Position numbers and translations under genes: made by a program
The notes under the pieces: model-generated
What the model saw: the letters and a program-made list of their open reading frames with translations, nothing else
The model's database searches: none
Told to the model about the DNA's origin: nothing
In this document: one piece after another, positions 33,678-44,450 of the stretch
How positions within the stretch are numbered: the first letter of the stretch is position 1
Layout of the letters: every line of letters starts with the position of its first letter
NCBI RefSeq assembly: GCF_030272615.1
Contig: NC_081405.1
Span: 572,788,252-572,852,251, forward strand
Origin: Cryptomeria japonica
Taxonomy: Eukaryota > Streptophyta > Pinopsida > Cupressales > Cupressaceae
DNA: 64,000 nucleotides
Direction: 5' to 3'

Positions 33678-35687
33678 AAGGTGAAGTTAATGGCATTCAT
33701 TATTTTTTACCATATTTGACTGCTAATATCCTCCAAAATTGCATTAAATGCCAAATTACTAACTTTGGAATATTTGAAAAAAATTAAATCACTTTGGCAT
33801 TTAATAAATTAATTTTGAGCCTCAAAAAAATTGAATTTCTATTATAAAGGCATTTAAAATTAATTTTTGTGAAATTAAAAATTAAAAGTTGAGCGCACAA
33901 GGCATTATTTTGCCTTTATTTGACAAGTCGACCTACTCCTTTTGAGGTTTTATTTATTATTTCACCTTTTATTTGCTAGGTCAGCCTCATGGGTAAGTGG
34001 AAGGTGAGCGCTCTATGTATTGGAGGTGTTGTTTCACAATTCAAATCATTCAATCATTCCTTTAAGTGCGAAATTCATCTTGAAGGCCATTGGAGAGGCA
34101 ATTTTCTTGCTAGATTGGAGGCGAATTTTCAGATTTTGGAGAAGCTAGTGGAAGGTGAAGCTCTTTTGAAGGCTAAAGGAGGCGTACTTCATCCAAGGGA
34201 GGACTATAAATCTTGCCCAACAAAATCCGGTCTTCTTCCTTCATTTTTCAAGGTTTTGTACTTAAATACTCAAAGGAGGAGGTATGAAGAATCATTTTTG
34301 AAGTTCTTATTCAAGACTTATTGTGATCCCATTGCAATTTTGTAAAGTCTAAGTCTTGAAGATCCAAATTCCATTCATTATTAATTTGAAAATGTGTAAT
34401 TCTTGATTTATCATGACTTTTTTCAAATTAATATCTTAAGTTTTACCTTTGAAAGGTCTTAAATTTCATGCTTTAAGGTTTGATGCTCAAAAGACTAACT
34501 TTAATATTTTGTGTAGGCATCAAATGGAGATCCCGAAGTTGGAAAATCAAGCTAGATCAAGGACGGTCTCCTCCAAGAAGATCAAGCAAGGACAAGGGCG
34601 ACCTCCTCCAGCCTAGCATCAACAAGGATGACCTTCTTTGGACTAACGTCATCAAGGGTGACTTCTCCAATTCAGCATTCCAAGGTGAGGTACATCAATC
34701 ATCCTGCACATCAAGGACACGAGAAGTCAGAGCAAGGGTTCGATGAAGAAGCAGATAGTTCCAAATGAATTAATTAAAGCTAGCTTCTCAACAACATCAA
34801 GTTGAATATTTACCAAGTTACAAGTGTTAGACGAGGTGGCATCCTAGTCATCATTTCTCTAGTCAGTGTGGTCCACCTCAGCATGTCCAGATTCAATGTA
34901 CCTAACTCATGGAAGGTGGCACAAACTTCTATGTACCTACCCCAGCTATCTATTGGTCAAATTTTCCAGAGAGGACATGTGTCCTTAAAATGTAATTTTT
35001 TCATTGGTTGAGCATTAAATGTTATGTAATGGTTGTAACAAACCCTAATTAGGGTTTTCATTGTAAAATCTTGGCCATTGATCTTGAATTGATCTAAGCC
35101 ATTGAGTTGTATTGAGGGCACTATATAAGCCCTGACATTTCATTTGTAAAGGCAATAGATAGAAAGCAATAGACTAGAGTTAGTGAATAGAGAGTAATTA
35201 GAAGGTGATTAGCAGTTGATAGAATAACAATTAGAGTAGAGTAGAGAGAGAAGGCAAAGATTGTTGCCAAGATGTTGTTGTAAAAGACTTGTAACTTCAT
35301 TGAAGAAATGGTGAAATTTATAGGTCGATTCGACAATTTGCATGGTCTCTATACTTCTCATATTTGATTTCATGTTATTAGATGAGTGGAAGAAATGTGC
35401 TTGATTGATGGTGGAATTCGTATATCCATACTACTAGCAGTTTGTTGATTGCAGACTTGCCTTGTGTAGTCAACTGGAATCATTCAGCTTAAGCTTAACT
35501 TCAATTGTCGCTTCTTCATTGATATGCATCAACCTGATGGTGTCTATGCCTGCAGTGATGATTTGAACATCATAAAGCTTTCCTTCAAAGATCGCACTAA
35601 CCTTGTGGAGATGGTCCTGGGATGTCCAAACAAGACTTAGTTAGAATTTCATCAAAGATCAATCATTGCTCCTACATTCCTTAGTAT
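33678..35687 (+). other. non-coding 3' part of the 28857 element, possibly U3 of the right LTR
   Basis: Frames of 118 codons (33989-34345) and 88 codons (34480-34746) are present without recognisable domains. A TATA box in CACTATATAAGCCC (35120-35133) is followed by purine-rich AGAGTAGAGTAGAGAGAGAAGG-like leader sequence split over 35190-35255. That arrangement suggests that the right LTR really begins near 34.8 kb and that the left LTR has lost its U3. I could not place the LTR start. Confidence 0.4.
35122..35128 (+). promoter_or_regulatory. TATA box upstream of the right LTR repeat
   Basis: TATATAA in CACTATATAAGCCCTG, a good plant TATA context. No counterpart exists at the left end of the element. 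Confidence 0.5.
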
Positions 35688-36005
35688 TAGGATTAGATCC
35701 TTTCCTTGCCCTCATCTTTTTTCCTTTTTTCAAATCAAAGCTAGTAAGAGCTTGTGTTCTAGCAATATTCAAAGCAGATCAGACGTTCAATCATCAAATG
35801 TAAGTCCCCTTGTGATTCCAGCAAATCACATCATACCACAGAGAGCTTATCCACACGTAGAGATCCTACAACGAAGAACCTTGAAGTCATCCTGATTGAT
35901 CCTTTTCACGATATCTTCAGCATTTAGAGGCTTTACTCAAGAGAGGATAAGGTACCTTTAGGTATTTTATTCTGTGTTTGATTGTGTACAAAATACATGT
36001 CAACA
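35688..36005 (+). repeat. right LTR copy (shared 318 bp)
   Basis: Aligns without gaps to 28994-29311. By eye there are eight differences, all transitions, all at CG or CAG/CTG sites. Confidence 0.9.
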
Positions 36006-36010
36006 ATACC

Positions 36011-36029
36011 CTACTTCACACTCATGACA
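36011..36029 (+). repeat. last 19 bp of the 5' LTR of the Tat/Athila-like element
   Basis: CTACTTCACACTCATGACA continues the LTR after the nested insertion and matches 42624-42642 with one transition. Confidence 0.8.
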
Positions 36030-36032
36030 TTT

Positions 36033-36049
36033 TGGTGCCCACACTGGGG
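36033..36049 (+). other. primer-binding site of the Tat/Athila-like element
   Basis: TGGTGCCCACACTGGGG, three bases after the LTR end. The spacing (CA, TTT, TGGTG) equals that of the gag-only element at 19313. The tRNA was not identified. Confidence 0.65.
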
Positions 36050-38213
36050 TAGGAAATCTCATTTCTTGGCCTCTTGCATACTCAAATCTTCAATCTCACG
36101 GATCTCTGGTCGTACTGTCTTCAGAATCTCATACAAGTACCTTTGTAGTACCATACAAGTTTCTTTGTGCACTCATATGGGTATGTGGGAATACTCATAT
36201 TGCTAGGTGATAAAACTCATACGAGTTTTTGTTTCTATCTTTCTCATATATAGAGTTTATTTTAGGGTTTTTATGCTTGAAATTGGCTATTACTAATGCT
36301 AATCCTGGTTTGTTTGTGAGTTTTCTAGAAGCCTAACTAGATTTTGTAGAACGTTTGTCCAAGATTATGCTTTCCAAAGAAATTCAATCACTCAAAACAA
36401 CATGATTACTAATATATTGGTTTTGCAGGTTGCCTAGGGAAAATCAACAAGACTTTGGGTATTCTTAAGTTTCCTAGGCACACTATTAATTTTCTATTAG
36501 TAAATGAACTTTTGCTTTCTATGTTTGAGAAGTTGTCTAAAAGGTAGGAGAGTATGCTCTTGTCCATATGGACAATCAGAAATCCTAACCCTTGAAGCAC
36601 TTCTAGTTTGAGATTTGAATACCTTTAGCGAGCCTGTCATAGTGGGAAAAAGCAATAACCCTGTGAGAACGACCCAAGTGAGTACAACTAGACCTAAGCT
36701 TTCTGACTCACTCTAAAAAATAGGAATCTCGAGATTAAAGTATTGGAGGATGGGATTATTTGAGTTTTCTCCTTTGAGATCTTTCATAGCGGACATTTAG
36801 TAGGGCCTCACAGTCTCAATCATGTTTGCGCAACTACTTCTTGTTTCGGTACCTTGTTGGGCTATGTGTCTAAATCGCGCTTGCACAACTGAAAGGGGTA
36901 ATTCCAAAAGGAAAACCTTACTACGAACCCTAAGATAGAAGCTATCCAGTTCACCTCCAAAAGGGGGATAATCTTTATGCAAGAGAGATAGTAAATCTCC
37001 CAAGACACTTGCCATATCATGCCCCCATTAGCGTTTGGAGTCAGATAATACGACATTGAAAATCCATTGCGTTAGACTCAACGGCCATATTCTGATTAGT
37101 TATTGGGTGTGTACCTAAGTTTGCAAGTAAAGGTTTTCTCTCTCAGCCAACTTCCTTAGGATTTAGCATGCTATGCTTGAGGTCACTTATCATATCACAT
37201 GTTTGCTGTGTTTTCATTCTTGGCATTGAAACTAAAACATCTAAAACTGGAAAACATAATCAAAATATTAAACATCATTAGTCAAAAATCTCTCAAAGTA
37301 AAAAAATTGTCTTTGCTTTGTCATAAGTCATACGAGTTTCCTATTTTGTTGTACAAGAAAGCTAGTTCATCATTCTGTTCTGTCTAAATTGTCATACGAG
37401 TCAGATCAACAGAGGTTCTTTATTATCAATTTGTTGTATGGTGTTCTATAAATTGTCATACAGGATTCCTAGTTTGTCGTATGGGACTGTCTAAATTGTC
37501 ATCTAGGAGTCCTTAATCTGTCGTACAAGGTTATGTCTCTATCAGTCTAGAGCTATCTTATTGCATATATTTTCCAGATCTGTCATGTTTGATTGGTTAA
37601 TTTATAGTGAGCGTATACACCTGATATCAGTCATTCTATGCTTAGGTTATCTTCTTGGTTCACTCGGTTAAGTAATTTTCTGTCAAAATGGATTCTATAA
37701 ATAGACACCCCAAGATTTAAAAGTATTCATCTTCAACAAGTTCAAGATCTAAATTCTCAAGGTGCATCATCACCTTCTTTGATAAATTGGTCACTTAAAA
37801 CATAGTTTCTCATCAGGATCTATCATCCTTTATCATGAAACTACAACATTTGATCAAGATAACCTCGTCCCATATCATAGGATATATTGTTCCTATTGGA
37901 TTTGGTCTTATCAAAATCATTATAATTGCACTCCAACCTAAGATCGAAAAACTTACAAACTTACAAATACTTGAATTATCTTTTCGTGTCATATCACTCT
38001 ATCATATCTACATTGACAGTCGGTCACTTATCAAAACACCTTTTAGACAATCGAATCCCTGCACAAAATTCAACACACATGTATGCCCATTTTAACTAGA
38101 GCGCAGAGGCTAAGATCGAAGAAACAAAAATAGAAATATTTGAAATAGTTGAAGATCATAAGAACATGACATAACAGATCAACATATTAGAGAAATAAAA
38201 CAAGATCCTATTT
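36050..38213 (+). other. leader of the Tat/Athila-like element with 'catacgag' words
   Basis: No gene. Variants of (G/C)TCATACGAGT and TTGTCGTATGGGA recur at about 36128, 36150, 36220, 37325, 37392, 37455, 37480 and 37520. They may be a degenerate repeat or regulatory array. Confidence 0.5.
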
Positions 38214-39494
38214 TTGATAAATTTATGGAGATACTTTCTTCAAGAAATCCATCCTTACCCATTCAACATAAATCTAAACATGATACCATTTCCTATAGGT
38301 TTTGAAACTCCTAGATATGATAAATATAATGGAAGCACTGATTCGCAAGATCATATACGAGTATTTCGCATGATGAGTATGGAGTTTGCACATGAGGATA
38401 CATACCTGATGAGGTTATTTCCAAAGAGCTTAAGTGGACTTTATATGGAATGGTTCTCCAAACTTCCACCTGGAATTATATCATTCATAGAATTGGTGGA
38501 TAAGTTTGTTTCACAATACTCTTACAACATACAACATGAGGTCACAATGCTAGACCTATGTAATAATAAACAAAAGAGTGGAGAACCTTTCATGACATTT
38601 CTACTGAGATGGAGATGGTTAGCTTCACGATATCCTTGTATGGTGCCAGAATATGAGAAAATGGGCATATTCATTGAAAACCTAAATGAACAAATGAGCT
38701 ATCATCTAAAAATGCAATGTCATCAAAATTTTGAAAAGATGATTGATAATGGGATTAGGATGGAGGAAGCTATGGTAAAGAAGGGTGAGTTGAAGCTATA
38801 CAAAGAAGGAGTTCATACTCTTAACAACAATGCTAACAACAACCATGATAAGCCCAAATTTTGGAATAGAAATCAAAATGTTGTCAATGATGGGATAGTG
38901 GATAACGAAAATGTAAAACCAAAGAGACCAGTTTTCAATTTACCCAATCACTCAGCTGCAGTGCAACAAAACAACAATCGCCAAAAATCAACTTTCAACA
39001 ATTTCTTTCGAAGGAAATTTACAAACATTGGTGAACCACTTGGGCCAACATTAAAGATGCTTCTTGCAAACAAGTTGATTACCTTGCTTGAAGGAAGAAA
39101 CTTTGAACCCCAGGTGAAACCTTCTTGGTGGAATGACAACCATTATTGTGATTTTTATCGAAATAAATGACACCAAATGGATAATTGTTAGCGGTTGAAA
39201 CATGTCATCCAAGATTTGATTGATAATGGAGTGATAATTGTGGATGGACATACGACAAACGAATCACATACAACTTTCAAAACTCCGCTTCCTAACTATG
39301 AGAAGGGTGAATCATCAACAATGCATAACGGTAAAGGTAAAGCAAAGGTGAACTATGCTCATGCATATGACAATGTGATAAATGTGATTGTGGTTAAAGA
39401 AAAACAACAACAAGAACCCACTCATGCTATCACAAGAAGAAAAGACAAAATTGTTTTGCCTGGGCCTACAACTAGCACGTCATCCACTTCAAAA
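38214..39494 (+). pseudogene. gag of the Tat/Athila-like gypsy element
   Basis: Open for 318 codons (first ATG in frame near 38280), reading PRYDKYNGSTDSQDHIRVFR, then YMEWFSKLPPGIISFIELVD and FVSQYSYNI. This is a clear Retrotrans_gag capsid. After GNRIRM-like helices comes an Asn-rich linker, then a knuckle-like HYCDFYRNK*HQMDNC with a TGA inside and TAG after it. The same frame then continues as RLKHVIQDLIDNG to 39494. All pieces, and the protease and RT, share one frame, so the original was a single Gag-Pro-Pol polyprotein killed mainly by nonsense changes. Confidence 0.8.
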
Positions 39495-39605
39495 TAATAC
39501 AGTCTAGTGGATGAACTATAGAAAACTCATGCGCAAATATCCATCTTACAACTTTTAAGGCTTTCACCTGCACACAAAGAAATTCTAGAAAGAGCATTAG
39601 TAGAT

Positions 39606-40259
39606 ATGATAGTGTCTAAAGATCTTGATGTAGATCAATTCCAAACCATGGTGGGACACCTCACAACCCCTCATTGCTTATCATTCACAAAAGAAGATGA
39701 CATGTCTTTGCAATATCCCCATAACACTCCCTTGCATATTGAAGTCCTCATTCATAAGACACGTGTTAAACATGTCCTAATAGATGGGGGAGCTGGCCTA
39801 AATATTTGCTCATTACGTCTTGTTCATTCTCTAGGTTATTTTAAAGATGTAATTGATCCCCATAAAAAGATCACAGTCAAAGCATATGATGAAGAAGAGA
39901 TTTCCTCCAAAGGAATTGTGGTATTACCGATCAGAGTAGGACCCTTGCACAAGGACACAACATGCCAAGTTCTAGACTTGGACTTATCATACAACATACT
40001 TTTGGGAAGACCATGGATACATGACATACAAGCTATTCCATCAACATATCATCAGTGCCTGAAATTTCCATACAATAGGAAGGAAATCACAACCTCAACA
40101 GAGTCAAATCCATTCCAGTACTGTAGTAATTTGAAATCGGCTCAAGAGGTCATTTTTCCTCATAATAGGGAGGCATTGTCTTTAAGAACACAATCCAAGG
40201 AAAAATCATTTGCCTCATTTTTGTCAAGCATGGAAAAACAAATGCAGCTAAGAGATTGA
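39606..40259 (+). pseudogene. retropepsin-like protease of the Tat/Athila-like element
   Basis: 217 open codons, in frame with gag. Active-site block HVLIDGGAGLNICSLRLVHS (D-G-G in place of the usual D-S/T-G, as often in Athila/Tat elements), flap and C-terminal block LDLSYNILLGRPWIHDIQAI then STYHQCLKFPY. It would cleave the polyprotein in the particle. The domain itself has no stop and is the best preserved part of this element. Confidence 0.8.
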
Positions 40260-41700
40260 GGGAACAAAGAATATTCACTATCATAGTTACCACTTTCTCC
40301 TAAATCCTAAGGAAAACCATCAAACTCTAAACAACAACCAATTGTGAAACATTTTCCAATATTTGATGGAGCATTTGTTAGTGCTGGGACCTTATCAGGG
40401 GAAATAAAAGATAACAATGTGCTATAGTGGCTATATAAGGATGAAGAAGTTCAACAAAAAATAGACAATGTCAGAATACCCACATAAAAATATGGAAAAG
40501 GATTTAACATCCTTCAGAAAATGGGATACACTAGAACGGGTCTTGTAGGAAAAAAGAAAAGAAGGTATCTCAGAACCTCTACAACCTCATACTCAGCAGG
40601 CTACATACAAATCAGGCTTAGGGTATGGACAAGTTACGCTACCAGAGGACACATCTTCTAGGCACTAAAAAGATGAACATGATAACATACAAGAGCAACT
40701 TGCAACTGAAAGGGAAGAAACATCTACCAAACAACAAAAACAAGCAAACATAAAATGGAAAAAGAAGAAAGCTTCTAAACAATAGGAAAAACAAACTAAA
40801 GGCACTTCCCAAGTAGAGTTAACTCCTAATCAAAATAGACAAGAAGATGGTACAAATCAAGGAGAGCTGATAGTAAGGTTGACAAAACTCAATATTAGTC
40901 TAGAGGAAGCTGAATATGAGAGAAGAAAAGATATAGAAAGAAAAATAGAAGAAACAAATCAAATGCTATATGAACAAATCTGTAGATTGCAAGCTGCAAG
41001 TGAGACAAATTCTAATGAATGGGAATGGGAATCCTATCATTCTAAACAATCAACATAAGAAACTTGCTTTGAAGAAGATGTAGGTATCGATGTAGTTCAT
41101 GCGTATGCAGGACAAACATTAGGAACTAGCCCACTTGAATTAGAATCACATTCAGTTGACTTGGAGTTAATTGAGGACAATCAAGAGCTACTTGCAAGAG
41201 GTCATTCTGACGAGAGTATCGTTCTAGACATTGAAATACATATAAAAAAATTTGACATCTCTATCATGACCCTTAATACCTTTGAAGCATCTCAACCTGA
41301 GGACCCCTTACCTCTAATCCATCCTGAACTTATTGACTAAGAAAATGAAAGACATACTGCCATTGATACCTTTCCAAATGACCATGCCATATCCTTATAT
41401 GTTAATGCAATCGAACCTATAATAACTTTCACTAGAGTTTTCAACAATGCATCTTCCAGTCAAGTGGGTGCCAAATCTCACAGTTGTAAAAGTGAAAATA
41501 AAGAAAACAATATCAGGTCTCATGCTGAAAACCATTTATTGGCAACATTAGACCAAGAAAAAGTAAAAAGAAAGGATGCATCTAATGGTGAAAACTTCCT
41601 TGAGGTGCCAGAAAAGGGAGATTTGACACCTTACCTGAATACTATCAATAAAGGTCATCCATATTGATTGAACCAACAAAGGCAGTTAATATTGGGACAA
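40260..41700 (+). pseudogene. protease-RT linker with a G-patch-like motif
   Basis: In the gag-pro frame the region 40488-40560 reads KYGKGFNILQKMGYTRTGLV then GKKK, which matches the G-patch outline (hydrophobic-xx-MG-x-x-x-x-GLG-x). A one-base shift in the following A-run moves the frame. The next part reads EGISEPLQPHTQQATYKSGL then GYG, continuing the pattern, and about 350 further codons follow with a charged coiled-coil segment (LEEAEYERRKDIERKIEETN). Several TAG/TAA stops. G-patch motifs bind RNA or RNA helicases and occur after the protease in some retroviruses; a role here is inference. Confidence 0.6.
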
Positions 41701-42570
41701 CAAAGCAATCAAATATTCTACATCCAACAACCTCCCTATCAGAACAAGAAAGGTAGAAATATCTGGAATTTTTCAAAAGATGACAAATCAATTTTGCCTG
41801 GTCATATGCAGACATGCCAGGGTTGGATCCAGATCTTATTATGCATCACTTAAATGTCAGTCTAAGAGCCAAACCAGTTAAACAAAAATTAAGGAAGATG
41901 CATCCTCATATCGCTCGTCTTGTCAAAGTAGAACTAAAGAAATTACTGGATGTAGGATTCATTAGACCTATAGCATATCCTCAATGGGTATCAAACATAG
42001 TTCCTATTTTTAAACCAAATAAAAGTATTAGAGTATGCACAAACTTCAGAGATCTTAGTAATGCATGTCCAAAGGATGACTTTCCTTTGCCTAATATTGA
42101 CATTATGATGGATTTAACTACTAGACATTCCATGTTTTCTCTAGTGGATAGTTTCTCAAGAAATAATCAAATTAAAATAGCTCTAGAAGATCAAGAAAAG
42201 ACAACTTTCATATGTCCATGGGGTACTTTCTATTGGAATGTCATGCCATTTGTATTAAAGAATGCAGGTGCTACATATCAGAGAGCCATGACAATGATAT
42301 TCCATGACATGATGCATACATTTATGGAAGACTATGTGGATGACATATTGGCAAAATCATACAACAAAGAAGAAAATTTACAAATACTAGAAAAGATCTT
42401 TGACTAGTTAGAACAATACAAGCTATAGATCAATCCCAAGAAATGTGCCTTTGGTGTTACTTCAGGTAAGCTATTGGGATACATTGTTTCAGCTAGGGGT
42501 ATCGAAGTAGATCTAGCCAAGGTCAAAGAAATCATGGAAATGGCATCTCCCAGGAATATCAACCAATTTG
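41701..42570 (+). pseudogene. reverse transcriptase fragment of the Tat/Athila-like element
   Basis: Back in the gag frame. INFAWSYADMPGLDPDLIMH, then VSNIVPIFKPNKSIRVCTNF, RDLSNACPKDDFPLPNIDI, TTFICPWGTFYWNVMPFVLK and the catalytic FMEDYVDDILAKS box. Stops follow (IFD*LEQYKL*INPKKCAFG). The sequence ends in EIMEMASPRNINQF, where the connection to the rest of RT, RNase H and integrase is lost in the deletion to the 3' LTR remnant. The palm motifs are complete. Confidence 0.85.
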
Positions 42571-42642
42571 CTAACCATGCTTGTAATGATCTATTGAGTG
42601 TTCGTGTTGTAGTTGTAGGTACCCTACTTCACACTCACGACA
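42571..42642 (+). repeat. 72-bp remnant of the 3' LTR
   Basis: CTAACCATGCTTGTAATGATC ... CTACTTCACACTCACGACA aligns with the end of the 5' LTR (28804-28856 plus 36011-36029), without the 7.1-kb insert. It is joined directly to RT codons. Confidence 0.85.
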
Positions 42643-43159
42643 TTTTCTAGTTGTACTTCCTTCCACTAGATAATAACATGACCTTTTAGCTTTGTCTTTG
42701 CAAATTTTATCCTCCTAGGATCTTCCATCTCCTCATATTCAAAGTACTTATCCATATCATTGATCCAATTGATCAAATATAAAAGGTTATGCCTCCCATA
42801 AAATGTAGAAACATCAATATTTAGCAATTTTCCAATCTTGGAAATGACCTTGAATAATTTGATTTTCTCAATATCTAAGTTTCATATTATTCTTATTTGA
42901 ATTGTGATTCTTCTTTAGCTTTCATCTTCACTTTCATCTCTTCATATTGGCTCAAATACTTTGTGGAACTCCTCTCGTAGTGTTTAAACTTGTCTTTGTA
43001 GGGATCTAGAACCCTCTTCTACAACAAAAAATTTCGTCCACCAACATTCTTTGTATGTGGAGGTATTTTGATCACTTTTCTCACAAAACCACAACAAGAA
43101 GTCCTAGTGAAAACTACCTCACATTCAATTTAATCTATCTACACACTTAGGAACTCCTT
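42643..43159 (-). pseudogene. gag N-terminal half of the host-layer gypsy element
   Basis: Minus strand: TFYGRHNLLYLINWINDMDK, YFEYEEMEDPRRIKFAKTKL, KGHVII*WKEVQL. This is the chromovirus gag block 'FxG...F..WL...E.YF...'. After removal of the 27706-42642 insert it continues into ERNRRENEKITRWHQIVENL. The stop in VII*WKE stands where Trp is expected. Confidence 0.75.
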
Positions 43160-43170
43160 CTCTGATACCA
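43160..43170 (-). other. primer-binding site of the host-layer gypsy element
   Basis: Minus strand TGGTATCAGAG, the initiator-Met type PBS, 5 bases inside the LTR end (…CCCTTCA). Confidence 0.7.
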
Positions 43171-43175
43171 CTTAT

Positions 43176-44450
43176 TGAAGGGATAATCTACCCAACACTC
43201 ACACATAACACAATAAAAAATATTATTAAAACATAAAATTCAAGAAGAAAAATAATCCACTTTATATCTATTTAATAAAATAGTGTTACAAATTTAGAAA
43301 TTACAATTCTACAACCACATTGGCAAATCAAGTTTCTAAGAACACCAAAGATTCAAAGGCACAATCTACAATGATGAAGTTTTCTTCAAAAAATTATGTT
43401 CCTCTCTTTATTTGACACCAATAATTTCCTTAGAATGACCTAGAAAGTGTGACTCGCCTTTCTTGTCACTTAGAAGTCCAAATGTTCATTTTCTTACCCA
43501 AGAAGATTTTTTATTTGAAAATTGAGTTTTGGTAGCACAACTTTGAAGAGCCATAAATTTTGACTCAGGTGTTTGATCATCTATTATAATATATTGTTGG
43601 AAAGATTTCAAAGAGATATTTAACTTAAAATTTTGTTAACATTTTAAGCTTTTACAAGGCTTCTAAGAGCTTTAGATTTGAGTTTAAAACTTTATAGTTA
43701 AAATTAATGAAGATGAAACCTTCAATATCTCCCCGATGACACAAAATATTGAGATGTTTCACAATTCACTTCATTTTTATATTCCCCTCCTCGAAGTAAG
43801 TTTTCATGTCCATATGTGGCTCTATAGGTCAAAATACTAAAAATAATAGGTGATATTTTTTTTATTGTTTAAAACTTCAATATGTCCTACATCTTTAACT
43901 TGTCATCATGGGCTCCAAGAAAACTAAAGAAACATACAAAATAAAAGGAAAAAATATTTTTTTTGGTGATGCAAAATTACCCTTACACCACTAGATTCTC
44001 TTACATGAGAGAGAGATAAAGAGATGGAGGGACAAGTAGAGAAATAGGTCTAGAGTTCAAGGGAGAGAGATAGGTATATATCTTAAGGGAGATGGAGAGT
44101 GAGAGAGAGTAAGATGGTATATGCATATTTATTATTGAGATTTGACTAATTCTAAAAGATTATATGATCTTCCAAAATATAGAATGTGCATTATGACCCC
44201 TAGAGATATACAACACTTCTAAAAAACCTTGAAACTATATACATGAAATATAAATTAATTTATAAGAAAATAAATATATACAAATGTCACTTATATACTC
44301 AATTTTTTATTTTATTTATATAGTTCAAGGAAGAGAAAGTGTGTTATAATCTAAGAGAGAGATGGTAAGAGAAAGAAAGTAATTTTCAAGCTTATTCAAA
44401 ATGTGAGCATGTCTAGGCTTGGTCACTACCAAGCTATACTGCTAGCACAT
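43176..44450 (-). mobile_element. 5' LTR region of the host-layer gypsy element (outer end not found)
   Basis: Begins TGAAGGGATAATC on the plus strand, so on the minus strand the LTR ends ...TTCA before the PBS. The outer TG end was not located; the coordinate given is a rough upper bound. It includes a GA-rich stretch at 44008-44125. Confidence 0.45.
44008..44125. repeat. GA-rich low-complexity stretch
   Basis: Repeated GAGAGA and GGAGA words interrupted by short AT-rich spacers. Confidence 0.7.

Larger units (their letters stand above)
28857..36005 (+). mobile_element. 7.1-kb non-autonomous LTR element with a 497-aa ORF
   Basis: Bounded by TGTTGATG... on the left and ...GTCAACA on the right. 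Flanks are GTACC (28852-28856) and ATACC (36006-36010), a 5-bp duplication with one transition. The uninterrupted sequence GGTACCCTACTTCACACTC at 42618 shows the empty site. A 318-bp direct repeat links the two ends (28994-29311 and 35688-36005). Inside are a PBS-like site, one intact ORF and 4 kb of non-coding DNA with structured repeats. I find no capsid, protease, RT or integrase motif, so movement would need proteins from elsewhere. Lineage unknown; the PBS 'TTGGTGCTAGAAGGAGGG' suggests a gypsy relative. Confidence 0.75.
27706..42642 (+). mobile_element. Ty3/gypsy element (Tat/Athila-like) inserted in the host-layer gag
   Basis: Left LTR starts TGTATACACC at 27706. The PBS is at 36033 and gag-protease-RT follow in order. 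The right end is a 72-bp LTR remnant ending CGACA at 42642. Flanks are CTTTC (27701-27705) and TTTTC (42643-42647), a 5-bp target duplication with one mismatch. Host gag frames on the two sides join into one protein. About 7.15 kb of its length is a second element in its 5' LTR. Pol is cut off inside RT by a deletion into the 3' LTR. RNase H and integrase are missing. Confidence 0.8.

Noticed and set aside
33989-34345. 118-codon ORF as a second protein of the 28857 element
   Set aside because: No domain or repeat support, and it overlaps no conserved feature. Left as non-coding.
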